Source of the DNA: an uncultured Prevotellaceae bacterium
GTDB lineage: Bacteria; Bacteroidota; Bacteroidia; Bacteroidales; Bacteroidaceae
Assembly: GCA_946185805.1 (NCBI GenBank)
Contig: CAMHKU010000006.1
Span: forward strand, 1-55,943
Length of the DNA stretch: 55,943 nt
Reading direction: 5' to 3'
Within the stretch, counting starts at the first letter, position 1, and each line of letters opens with the position of its first letter. Position numbers and translations under genes: made by a program. Under the pieces are notes generated by a model. It saw nothing but the letters and a program-made list of their open reading frames with translations. It was not told the DNA's origin and made no database searches. This document shows positions 28,306 through 37,185 of the stretch, in pieces.

Positions 28306-28881
28306 ATGATACCAAGAAAAAGAATCCTTCTGCTGCTGGCTCCCCTGATGATGGCTTTTACGCCTGCCAGCGCGCAACGTCTGGCCATCAACAATAATCT
28401 GGTGTTCGACTTGGCCGGTGCACTCTCTGCCGGTGTGGAAATACCTCTCTCGGCGAGCACCTCGCTGGAGACCTACGGCAGCCTGCGCCCCTGGAAGCGC
28501 GGAGAGACAAGCGTACATAAGCACTGGCTCGTACAAAGCCAGTTCCGACTGTGGCCCTGCCAGCTGATGAACGGATTCTTCTGGGGACCTTACGTCCACG
28601 GAGGCGAATTCAACATTGGCAACAGCGACCTGTTTTTCGGACTGATTAAGCCCCTTGAGACCCACCGCTACGAAGGGTGGCTCCTGGGCGGCGGAGTGGG
28701 CATCGGCTACGAATATGCGCTGGCCAAGCACTGGAACCTCGGAGCAGAGATTGGCGCGGGCTACACCTACATACGCTATAAGAAGTATGACTGCGAGGTT
28801 TGCGGAACAGAGAAGGGAGCCGAGACTTACAACTATTTCGGAGTCAACCGTCTGGGACTGAGCATCATCTATGTATTCTAA
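28306..28881 (+). CDS. DUF3575 domain-containing protein
   Basis: 191 aa; NNNLVFDLAGALSAGVEIPLSASTSLET and small beta-barrel pattern, next to a DUF3868/fimbrial locus. Confidence 0.8.
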   Translation: MIPRKRILLLLAPLMMAFTPASAQRLAINNNLVFDLAGALSAGVEIPLSASTSLETYGSLRPWKRGETSVHKHWLVQSQFRLWPCQLMNGFFWGPYVHGGEFNIGNSDLFFGLIKPLETHRYEGWLLGGGVGIGYEYALAKHWNLGAEIGAGYTYIRYKKYDCEVCGTEKGAETYNYFGVNRLGLSIIYVF

Positions 28882-28929
28882 GAAAAGTGATAAGCGAGAA
28901 GTGAAAAAGTGACAAGTGAAATACAAAAT

Positions 28930-30426
28930 ATGAAGAAACACATACATCTAAAGACAATACTCCTTACGCCACGCCTGCTGCTGACGATGCTGACGATGAT
29001 TGCCGGCCTGACAGCAACGGCAATGCCGACACTGCACGAAACAGCAATGGCAAGCGCTAACTACGACTACGTGATGAAGGTCAACCGGTCAGCCATGGCC
29101 GTGGTTGACAGCAACGTCGTCGTCTCCATGCAGCTGACGGCACTGCAGGACGTGCCCGCCGGACAGTCGGTCATCTTGCAGCCAGTACTGGAAGACAGTC
29201 TGTCGAAACGCAGGGCAGAGTTCCCCATGATATTCCTCAACAGCCGCAACCAGCAGATATACTTTGAGCGGGCGCTGAAGGACGAGTTCCCCGACGCCCT
29301 GGCCCTGCGCAAGAAGAGCGGCGAAGACCTCTCCATAGACTACCTCCGGTCAGTGAAATGGGAGCCATGGATGAAAGACGGCGTGCTGAAGCTGCTGAAG
29401 CTCAGCTGCGCCTGCCGCGACATGAAGTACCGCGGCGAAGAGCTCATTGCCACCTTCCAGCAGGAGCAGCCGCAGGCGGTCATCAACCTGCTGCCGGTGT
29501 TTCTCATACCGCCGGCCGACAACAGCCAGAAAGTGCGTGAGGAGAAGGGGTCGGCGCTGCTGACCTACGTTGTCAACAAGACCGACATCCGCCCCGACTA
29601 CATGAACAACCCGCAGGAGCTGCAGAAGATTGACAACTCTGTGAGGCTGGTGAAGAGCGACAGCGACGTCACCATCCGCAATATCACCATCGAGGGCTAC
29701 GCCTCGCCGGAAGGGTCGTTTGCCAACAATCTGAAGCTCAGCGAGGGGCGCACGGCCGCCCTCAGACAGTATCTGCAGCGCCTGCGGCAGACCCGCGGCA
29801 TACCCATCGACGCCAACGGGCGCGGAGAGAACTGGGAGGGACTGCTGCAAGCCCTGCGTACGGGCAGCGACATTCCCCAGCGCACGGCACTGCTCGCCAT
29901 AGCCACCGATGGCAGTCTGGCGCCCGACGACAAGGAACGACGCATGCGCAGCGATGCGCCCCAGGGCTACGCCTACGTGCTGAGAAACATCTACCCGGCA
30001 CTGCGATGCACTAACTACACCATATATTATATTGTGCGCCCGTTCACACTCGAAGAGTCGGAGCGCGTGTTCAAGACGCGCCCCGCCAACCTCAACCTCA
30101 ACGAGATTTACCGTCTGGCAGAGAAATATTCTGGCGACGAGAAGCAATATTCCGCCATCATGCGCAAGGCCTCGATGCTCTATCCTGACGACTCTTACAT
30201 CAACCTCACTATGGCCTATCTGGCCATCAAGAAAGGCGACGCTGACGATGCCGAGGAATATCTGAAGAAGGTGAACGACTGCCCGCAAAAAATCATGAAC
30301 CAAGGCCTCGTGGCCTATCTGCGCAACGACCTGACCACCGCCATGCAACTGGTAGAGCAGGCTCGCCGGCAGGGATTGCCCGAAGCCGCTGAGCAGCTGG
30401 AGGAATTTAAGAAAATAAAAAAATAA
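28930..30426 (+). CDS. DUF3868 domain-containing protein with OmpA-like region
   Basis: IEGYASPEGSFANNLKLSEGRTAALRQYLQ (OmpA-like); C-terminal helical repeats; precedes the fimbrillin gene. Confidence 0.75.
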   Translation: MKKHIHLKTILLTPRLLLTMLTMIAGLTATAMPTLHETAMASANYDYVMKVNRSAMAVVDSNVVVSMQLTALQDVPAGQSVILQPVLEDSLSKRRAEFPMIFLNSRNQQIYFERALKDEFPDALALRKKSGEDLSIDYLRSVKWEPWMKDGVLKLLKLSCACRDMKYRGEELIATFQQEQPQAVINLLPVFLIPPADNSQKVREEKGSALLTYVVNKTDIRPDYMNNPQELQKIDNSVRLVKSDSDVTIRNITIEGYASPEGSFANNLKLSEGRTAALRQYLQRLRQTRGIPIDANGRGENWEGLLQALRTGSDIPQRTALLAIATDGSLAPDDKERRMRSDAPQGYAYVLRNIYPALRCTNYTIYYIVRPFTLEESERVFKTRPANLNLNEIYRLAEKYSGDEKQYSAIMRKASMLYPDDSYINLTMAYLAIKKGDADDAEEYLKKVNDCPQKIMNQGLVAYLRNDLTTAMQLVEQARRQGLPEAAEQLEEFKKIKK

Positions 30427-30469
30427 GCATCACGAATAAAGCAAAAAAACAATAAAAAACACATTCGCT

Positions 30470-31972
30470 ATGTTGAAAGCCACCAAACCCATCTTTGCCC
30501 TGCTACTGGCCACCGCCATGATGTGCGGATGCAGCCAGGAGAGCGACGAGCCTGCTGTCTCTGCCGGCACCCAGGCCATTAACGACGCTGAGGCCACGGT
30601 CGTATTCCGTCTCGCGCCCAACGTCAGCACCATCACCCGCAGTGCCGAGGACAGCTACAACTACGTGCAGGGCACGGCCGACGAATATGCCGTCAACCAG
30701 GCCCGCATCTATCTCTTCGACAGTCCTACAAAGCTCTTTGCAAAGAGTTTCCTGCTGACTAAGCTCACACGCAACGGCACCGATGCCAACGGCAACATCA
30801 TCTATGAGGCTGAGCACGTGGGCGTGACACCAGGCACCTACGACATCTTTGTCACTGCCAACAGCAGCCGCCAGATACAGGCACAGACGGAGGATGAGTT
30901 CCTGGCCGACATCGACGACCAGACCTACGTGCGCGGACTGATAACCGACATCTCGGGCGGCGTGCTCATGTCGAACCGCGCCTCTGACAATACCGGCATC
31001 GTCATAGAGAAAAAGGCCGACAAGAGCGACAACGTTGTCAGCATCACCCTGGAGCGCACACTGGCACGACTCGACATTGCCAAGGGCAGCGACCATTTTG
31101 CACTCACCGACGAAGCCAGCCGCCAGTATGCCACCGTCACGCTCGACGGCTATCACATCGTCAACCTGGCCAAGCGCTGCTACACCTTCCGCCATACGGC
31201 CGTGCTGACAGCCATGGACGAGCCGCAGTGGAGCCTCAACGACAACTTCGGCAATGTGAACGATGTCAACGGCTATGTCGTAGACCCGTACTTCTTCAGC
31301 AAGAAGATTGATGCCGCACAGTTCAGCAACGCCGACAAGTACTACGAGAACTACTATGGCGACATCAGCAACCCCGCGGCCATCACATGGACGGCTTTCA
31401 GCAGCTCGGCATCAACACCGCAATACAAGACCGCCTACTGCCTGGAGAACTGCATGCTCATGCCTGCCCAGAAGAACGGATACTCTACCGGCGTTGTCTT
31501 CCGCGCCAAGCTGGAGCCCTACAACAACGTCTACCGTCTGGCTGCCGACAACACTACGCTGGAACTCGTCGCCGACGCTAAGCAATATCCCGAAGTGCTG
31601 TATTACTACGACTACAAATTCTACACCTCACCAGCGGCACTGGCCGTGGCCGTGGACACGCCGTCGGTATCTGCCGACAACCTGGACATCTACCAGGCAC
31701 GCAAGTATGAAAAGACCGACGACGGCTACCGCTGCTACTACAACTACTGGATACGCCACCAGGACAACCTCAATCCCGCCACGATGGGCGTCATGGAGTT
31801 TGGCGTGGTGCGCAACAACCTCTACCGCATGCTCATCACTAACGTGTCAGACCTGGGCAGTCCGCTGCCCGACGTCAATCCTAACACCCCCGATGAGGGA
31901 GAAACCCACCTGAAGATTGTGCTCAACGTGAAACCATGGATAGTAAGAGACCTTACCAATATCGTGCTCTGA
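30470..31972 (+). CDS. Mfa1-like fimbria major subunit (fimbrillin family) lipoprotein
   Basis: Lipobox MMCGC; VSITLERTLARLDIAKGSD; GVMEFGVVRNNLYRMLITNVSDLG; C-terminal VKPWIVRDLTNIVL. Confidence 0.87.
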   Translation: MLKATKPIFALLLATAMMCGCSQESDEPAVSAGTQAINDAEATVVFRLAPNVSTITRSAEDSYNYVQGTADEYAVNQARIYLFDSPTKLFAKSFLLTKLTRNGTDANGNIIYEAEHVGVTPGTYDIFVTANSSRQIQAQTEDEFLADIDDQTYVRGLITDISGGVLMSNRASDNTGIVIEKKADKSDNVVSITLERTLARLDIAKGSDHFALTDEASRQYATVTLDGYHIVNLAKRCYTFRHTAVLTAMDEPQWSLNDNFGNVNDVNGYVVDPYFFSKKIDAAQFSNADKYYENYYGDISNPAAITWTAFSSSASTPQYKTAYCLENCMLMPAQKNGYSTGVVFRAKLEPYNNVYRLAADNTTLELVADAKQYPEVLYYYDYKFYTSPAALAVAVDTPSVSADNLDIYQARKYEKTDDGYRCYYNYWIRHQDNLNPATMGVMEFGVVRNNLYRMLITNVSDLGSPLPDVNPNTPDEGETHLKIVLNVKPWIVRDLTNIVL

Positions 31973-32934
31973 GGCGTATCGCCACCCTGCTGCTCGTGGC
32001 TCTGACGCTCGCATCGTGCACATGGGTGAAGGATGATACTGAGGAGTGTCGCTACGGCTTCTGGCTGCAGCTGCACTATACGTACAACATCCTGGATGTA
32101 GAGGCGGCGCCGGAATATATCAACGACGCCTTCGTCTACGTCTACGACGCCGACGGCAACTACGTGCGACGTATCGACGTCACCCGGGCACAGCTCACAG
32201 CCAACAACCACCGCGTGCGGGTAGAGGGACTCGACGAGGGAGACTATCAGTTTGTGGTGTGGAGCGGCATCGGCAACAGCCCCTATGCCGTCACCGAAGA
32301 TACCAAGACCATAAGCGACTTCCGCGTGCAGCTCGCTGCCACCGGTAGCACCGCCAGCACACAGTTGCCAGACCTCTATTTCGGCGCCCTGCCTACGGTG
32401 CACTATGACAGCCGCTATGCCGTTTACGACGTCAGCATGATGAAAGACACCAACCAGCTGTCATGCCTCGCCGTATCGCTCGCCGACGACAGTCTCACCC
32501 CCGACAACTGCTCGCTGACGATGACGGCTTCTAACAGCGCCATGGACGCCCGCAACCGGCTCTCGTCACCACTCACGGTAGAGTATACGCCCTTTCAGCA
32601 GAAGGCCGTCACCATTGACGACCCCGACTACGGCGAGCTACACGGCGTGCAGTTCAGCATCAAGACCCTGCGGCTGATGGCCGACAGCGACTGCCGACTG
32701 CTGCTACACAAGAAGGGGCAAGACGAGCCTGTGCTCAACATCTCGCTGCCCGAATACATCGCACTCATAGGGTCGCTATACACCAACCTGGGCCGCGAGG
32801 TAGGACTTCAGGAGTATCTCGACCGCCAGGACTTCTACACCGTCGTGCTGCTCTTCTCCGAGGGCCTCGACCAGCTGCTGCAGCTACGCGTGAACTCATG
32901 GCGCGTCAGGGCTTACAACCACCTAAAGCTTTAG
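31936..32934 (+). CDS. FimB/Mfa2-family fimbrial anchor subunit
   Basis: Signal and lipobox LASCTWV; AFVYVYDADGNYVRRIDVTRAQLTANNHRVRVEGLDEGDYQFVVWSG. Confidence 0.87.
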   Translation: MDSKRPYQYRALRRIATLLLVALTLASCTWVKDDTEECRYGFWLQLHYTYNILDVEAAPEYINDAFVYVYDADGNYVRRIDVTRAQLTANNHRVRVEGLDEGDYQFVVWSGIGNSPYAVTEDTKTISDFRVQLAATGSTASTQLPDLYFGALPTVHYDSRYAVYDVSMMKDTNQLSCLAVSLADDSLTPDNCSLTMTASNSAMDARNRLSSPLTVEYTPFQQKAVTIDDPDYGELHGVQFSIKTLRLMADSDCRLLLHKKGQDEPVLNISLPEYIALIGSLYTNLGREVGLQEYLDRQDFYTVVLLFSEGLDQLLQLRVNSWRVRAYNHLKL

Positions 32935-32943
32935 TATAACGTC

Positions 32944-34854
32944 ATGACACTGAGCAACATATCCCCCACCCTGCTGACCATGAGTCCACGCACCGCCCTG
33001 CTGACCATGCTGACGCTGACCCTGAGCACACTGCTCACCACCTCATGCATTGGCGACGATGCAGAACCGACAGCAGAAGCAGACATCGTCAGGGTGAACG
33101 ACCCGATACCCGATTTCGAACTGCAAGGTGCCGATGGCAGCCGACTGTCATCGACAGCACTGCGGGGGCATGTCGTACTGCTTAACTTCTTCGACACCAC
33201 CTGCCCTGACTGCCGGCAAGAGCTGCCCGTCATCCAGCAGGTCTACAACCGCTATGGCGACGCGGTGACGGTACTCAACGTGCCACGCAGCCAGACGGCC
33301 GGCGAAGTGGAGAAATACTGGCAGCAGGCTAACCTGACAGTACCCTACTACACGCCGACGGAGCCGGGACTGTACTATCGGTTTGCCTCCAGCAGCATAC
33401 CGCGGCTATACATCATCGATGCCAAGGGTACGGTGCGCGCCACATTTGACGACAGTCCGCTGCCAACCCTTGACGCCATTGACGACGTACTGCGGCCGCT
33501 GTTCGCCGAGGACACCGCGCGCCAGCTAGCTACGACCAACGTCACCTTCCGCGTGCGGGTGCCGAAACAGGCTAACGACAATTATTACTTCCACAACGAA
33601 TACACCATCAGCCACCTCGACGCCTACTTCTTCGACACCGACACCAAGCAGATAGCAACCATGGCCAGCGTGGGAGGCCTGACAGAGGCCGACGACGTGT
33701 TCGATACGGAATACGACATCATATACCTCTTCCGCAACATGCGCATCAAGGTGGGCAAGTTCGACATCTTCCTCGTGGCCAACTATCCTCACTTGCTGAA
33801 AGATATCACCAACGAACAGCAACTGCTTGACTTGGTCGACAGTGAGACCTATGCCAACGGCATCGCCGCCAGCCTGCCCTTGGACGGCCCCGTGATGACC
33901 AGCCGCGCCACAGCGCTCTACGCCGTCAACCTGCTGCCATATGTCAATCGCGACTACGTGGTCAACATTGAGGTGGAGCGGGTCATGGCCAAGCTACAGA
34001 TTGGCGTGGCACAGAACAGTTTCCCCCTGACCCACGACGGCAAGACTTATGCTGTGGTGAACATCACCAACTACAAGTTTGTCAATCTCAACACAAGCTA
34101 CTACCTGTTCCAACACCGCGACGAGCTCACCGCCCTGCCCGAGCAACCGCAATTCAAATTCCCCCTCAACTACAGCGACTATAGCGAAAAGGACAATCAG
34201 TATGTCGTCGATCCGCTGTTCTACCAGAAACATCCCACGATGGCGGCACTGACAGCCTACGGCAAGCAGTGCGCCTCATGGTATGGCAATTTCAACGCCA
34301 GCGACTTCGCCGCCATGCCTGCCGCCGGTAACTACGGACTGGCATATATCCTTGAGAACACCGTCTACCGCACCAGCCAGTTCAACGGCTATACGCCGGG
34401 CATTGTCTTCAAGGCATCGGTGAGCCCGTCCTTCGTCTACCTATACAACCGGGCAGAGCATGACCTCAAGGAGGAAAACAGACCGGAATACTGGCCACAG
34501 ACCATCTATCTCTACAAATACAATTTCTACGGCTCGATACAGGCCATCAACTTCGTCGATGACCTTCAGCTTGACGAACTGCAAGACTATACCGATGCCG
34601 AGCTGAGCAAATACGGCATCAAGCAGTGCAGATTCAACATGGGATCCTACGAAACCCACTACACCTACTGGATTCAGCATCGCCCTGCCGACGACCAACC
34701 CATGGGACCGATGCGCTACGGCGTGGTGCGCAACCACTTCTACCGCATGGTCATCAGCAAAATCACCGGCATCGGATACAGCCAAGTCAGCCCAGAGGTG
34801 ATGCGCGAAGACTATCCAAACTCCTTCGCCGACATTGTCGTGGATAAAAACTAA
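32944..34854 (+). CDS. Lipoprotein with N-terminal thioredoxin-like (CPDC) domain fused to an Mfa1-like fimbrillin domain
   Basis: Lipobox TTSC; LLNFFDTTCPDCRQELPVIQQVY...SSIPRLYIIDAKG (TlpA/AhpC-TSA-like), then VMAKLQIGVAQNSF...MRYGVVRNHFYRMVISKITGIG, homologous to the adjacent fimbrillin. Confidence 0.85.
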   Translation: MTLSNISPTLLTMSPRTALLTMLTLTLSTLLTTSCIGDDAEPTAEADIVRVNDPIPDFELQGADGSRLSSTALRGHVVLLNFFDTTCPDCRQELPVIQQVYNRYGDAVTVLNVPRSQTAGEVEKYWQQANLTVPYYTPTEPGLYYRFASSSIPRLYIIDAKGTVRATFDDSPLPTLDAIDDVLRPLFAEDTARQLATTNVTFRVRVPKQANDNYYFHNEYTISHLDAYFFDTDTKQIATMASVGGLTEADDVFDTEYDIIYLFRNMRIKVGKFDIFLVANYPHLLKDITNEQQLLDLVDSETYANGIAASLPLDGPVMTSRATALYAVNLLPYVNRDYVVNIEVERVMAKLQIGVAQNSFPLTHDGKTYAVVNITNYKFVNLNTSYYLFQHRDELTALPEQPQFKFPLNYSDYSEKDNQYVVDPLFYQKHPTMAALTAYGKQCASWYGNFNASDFAAMPAAGNYGLAYILENTVYRTSQFNGYTPGIVFKASVSPSFVYLYNRAEHDLKEENRPEYWPQTIYLYKYNFYGSIQAINFVDDLQLDELQDYTDAELSKYGIKQCRFNMGSYETHYTYWIQHRPADDQPMGPMRYGVVRNHFYRMVISKITGIGYSQVSPEVMREDYPNSFADIVVDKN

Positions 34855-34932
34855 GTAACATGCAAAAAATAAGTTGGAATTTATCGAGGTCGAGGTACGA
34901 GGTGCTAGAAAACAAATAATGCGTAAACATAT

Positions 34933-35598
34933 ATGAAAATAGGAATTATCGTAGCCATGGACAAGGAGCTGCAACAGTTGCAGACGCTCTTTACCGATGG
35001 CAATGTTGTAGTACAGAAATGCGGCATCGGCAAGGTCAACGCCGCCCTTGGTGCCCAGCGCATGATCAATGAGTTCCACCCCGATGTCATCGTCTCGTCA
35101 GGCTGTGCCGGCGGCAATGGCGACGATGTGGAGATGCAAGACGTCGTCGTCAGCTCACAACTGGCCTATCACGACGTCTATTGCGGCAAGGCCATCGACA
35201 ATATCACCCAGTATGGGCAGGTGCAGGGGCTGCCGCTCTTCTACGAGTCCCCTACATGGCTACTCGACAAGGCCGAGGCATCGTGGCCCCTGGCCGCCGG
35301 TGAGCATCCCAGGCTGCACCGCGGGCTGATAGTCACCGGCGACTGGTTTGTAGACTCCAAGGAGAAGATGCGCGCCATCGTCAGCCACTTTCCCCAGGCC
35401 AAAGCCGTCGACATGGAGTCGTGCGCCATCGCCCAGACGTGCTATATCAATAAGGTGGCGTTCGTATCGTTCCGCGTCGTCAGCGACATCCCTCTGCGCG
35501 ACGACCACGCCTCACAGTATCACAACTTCTGGCAGACCGTGTCTGAACACTCGTTCCTGGTCACCAAGTCCTTCGTAGAAGCCATAATGGCCGGATAA
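34933..35598 (+). CDS. mtnN: 5'-methylthioadenosine/S-adenosylhomocysteine nucleosidase
   Basis: IVAMDKELQQL, CGIGKVNAALGAQ, SSGCAGG, VDMESCAIAQTCYINKVAFVSFRVVSD. Confidence 0.92.
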   Translation: MKIGIIVAMDKELQQLQTLFTDGNVVVQKCGIGKVNAALGAQRMINEFHPDVIVSSGCAGGNGDDVEMQDVVVSSQLAYHDVYCGKAIDNITQYGQVQGLPLFYESPTWLLDKAEASWPLAAGEHPRLHRGLIVTGDWFVDSKEKMRAIVSHFPQAKAVDMESCAIAQTCYINKVAFVSFRVVSDIPLRDDHASQYHNFWQTVSEHSFLVTKSFVEAIMAG

Positions 35599-35610
35599 TT
35601 TTTTAATTGA

Positions 35611-35840
35611 GCTTTCCCATCTTCTTGAAACACAGAGAACACGGAGGCCACAGAGTGGATAGTTTGACCAGCGTGAGATTGACAAAGCGACCTAAAGGTC
35701 TTCACAGAGAGCAGCGTAGACAAAGGCTTCTTTTGGCAGCCCTCTGTGAAGAACCTTTAGGCTCCTCTTGTCAGCTCTCAAAACTACGGTTATTTCTCTG
35801 TGTCATCTGTGTTCTCTGGGGTGAAAAAGGGTGGGAAACC
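35611..35840. repeat. MITE-like 230-bp imperfect palindromic element
   Basis: 45-bp terminal inverted repeats 35611-35655 and 35796-35840 (34/45 by eye), plus an inner inverted repeat CCTAAAGGTCTTCACAGAG / CTCTGTGAAGAACCTTTAGG; no convincing ORF. Confidence 0.6.
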
Positions 35841-35869
35841 TGAAATTTTAATTTTTAAATTTTATAATT

Positions 35870-36733
35870 TTGATCAAGCAAGTACGTCCGAAGAAGAACC
35901 TGGGGCAGCACTTCTTAGTTGACCTGAGTATAGCCAAGCGCATAGCCGACACCGTCGACGAGCCCTACCCCACCCTGCCCGTACTGGAGGTAGGTCCCGG
36001 CATGGGTGTCATGACGCAGTTCCTCACTACCAAGCCGCGCCCGCTGAAGGTGGTGGAGATCGACCGCGAGAGCGTAGCCTACCTCAAGGCGACACTCTTT
36101 GCCAACAACCAACACCCATCACCCACCAACCAAAACCCATCACCCAACAACCAAAACCCATCACCCAACACCCAACACCCATCACCCATCATCGAGGGCG
36201 ACTTCCTGCGCATGGACCTGCACGAGGTGTTCGGCGGACAGCCTTTCGTGCTCACTGGCAACTATCCTTACGACATATCCTCGCAGATATTCTTTAAAAT
36301 GCTCGACAACAAAGACCTCATTCCCTGCTGCACAGGCATGATACAGCATGAGGTGGCCCTGCGCATGGCTGCCCAGCCCGGCAACAAGCAGTATGGCATT
36401 CTTTCGGTGCTGATCCAAGCGTGGTATGACGTAGAGTACCTCTTTACCGTAGAGCCCGGCGTGTTTAACCCGCCGCCAAAGGTGCAGTCGGCTGTCATAC
36501 GCATGACGCGCAACGACGTCACCGACCTGGGCTGCGACTGGGCGCTCTTCCGCCGCGTGGTGAAGACCGTGTTCAACCAGCGGCGCAAGATGCTGCGCGT
36601 CAGTCTGCGCCAACTGCTGCCTCCAGAGGCTTCGCTGTTCGAAAACCAAGCTTCGTTTCTCACCTTGCGCCCCGAACAACTCACCATCGCCCAGTTTGTA
36701 GAGCTTACGAATGCTGTGGCCGCACACATATAG
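35870..36733 (+). CDS. rsmA: 16S rRNA (adenine1518/1519-N6,N6)-dimethyltransferase
   Basis: KKNLGQHFLVD, VLEVGPGMGVMT, GNYPYDISSQIFF, VFNQRRKMLR. Confidence 0.93.
   Translation: MIKQVRPKKNLGQHFLVDLSIAKRIADTVDEPYPTLPVLEVGPGMGVMTQFLTTKPRPLKVVEIDRESVAYLKATLFANNQHPSPTNQNPSPNNQNPSPNTQHPSPIIEGDFLRMDLHEVFGGQPFVLTGNYPYDISSQIFFKMLDNKDLIPCCTGMIQHEVALRMAAQPGNKQYGILSVLIQAWYDVEYLFTVEPGVFNPPPKVQSAVIRMTRNDVTDLGCDWALFRRVVKTVFNQRRKMLRVSLRQLLPPEASLFENQASFLTLRPEQLTIAQFVELTNAVAAHI
36115..36190. repeat. Heptanucleotide array (CCCATCA/CCCAACA)n inside rsmA
   Basis: Encodes HPSPTNQ NPSPNNQ NPSPNTQ HPSP (21 bp = three heptamers per 7-aa repeat). Confidence 0.9.
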
Positions 36734-36769
36734 ACCGTGTTCGCACACACCGCAGTTGATTTACGTCAA

Positions 36770-36805
36770 AAGAATGGCCGTTTTTAGCAGAAAACGGCCA
36801 TTCTT
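36770..36805 (+). terminator. Strong hairpin terminator downstream of rsmA
   Basis: AAGAATGGCCGTTTT-TAGCAG-AAAACGGCCATTCTT, perfect 15-bp stem. Confidence 0.7.
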
Positions 36806-36807
36806 CA

Positions 36808-36837
36808 TTGCCTGTTCCAGAAATCGTCGTACCTTTG
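36808..36837 (+). promoter_or_regulatory. Bacteroidetes-type promoter (TTG-N19-TACCTTTG) reading into a non-coding region
   Basis: TTG 36808-36810, TACCTTTG 36830-36837. Confidence 0.65.
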
Positions 36838-36839
36838 CA

Positions 36840-37185
36840 ACGTCAAAAGACAACAAGCCGAGTCGCGAGACTCAACAGAAAGAATCTTCAATAGCACTAT
36901 ATATAAACGGTATTAGTTAAGGTAATAAAGATTGTTAGTAGATAGGTTTTAGTTAAGGTAATTAAGATTGGTTAGTAGATAGGTTTTAGTTAGGTAATAA
37001 AGATTGGTTAGTAGATAGGTTTTAGTTAGGTAATAAAGATTGCTTCAAGGGTATCAGATAAAGGTAACAAAGATTGGATAACATTTGATTCACGTCGTGA
37101 GACGGACATCTTTTCTTTAGAATATGGTTTTTAGTTATTTAATATTGTTCGATGCGACTCTTAGTCAATAGGCTAAGAGTCGCAT
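36840..37185 (+). ncRNA. Candidate structured non-coding transcript with internal 36-bp tandem repeats
   Basis: Preceded by a promoter, has GNRA-type hairpins at 36860-36873 and 37093-37104, no convincing ORF, ends in a 13-bp hairpin at 37152-37185. Confidence 0.35.
36913..37043 (+). repeat. Tandem array of about four 36-37 bp repeats
   Basis: TTAGTTAAGGTAATAAAGATTG(G)TTAGTAGATAGGTT units start at 36913, 36949, 36986 and 37022; the last is partial. Confidence 0.8.

Noticed and set aside
32944-34854. Thioredoxin-fimbrillin fusion as an assembly chimera
   Set aside because: Single continuous frame with a linker, same strand and operon spacing as the other fimbrial genes; no frameshift or repeat at the junction. 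Still needs confirmation in other genomes.
36913-37043. CRISPR array (36-37 bp repeats)
   Set aside because: Repeat length fits a CRISPR, but the units are directly abutting with no spacers and there are no cas genes in the window.
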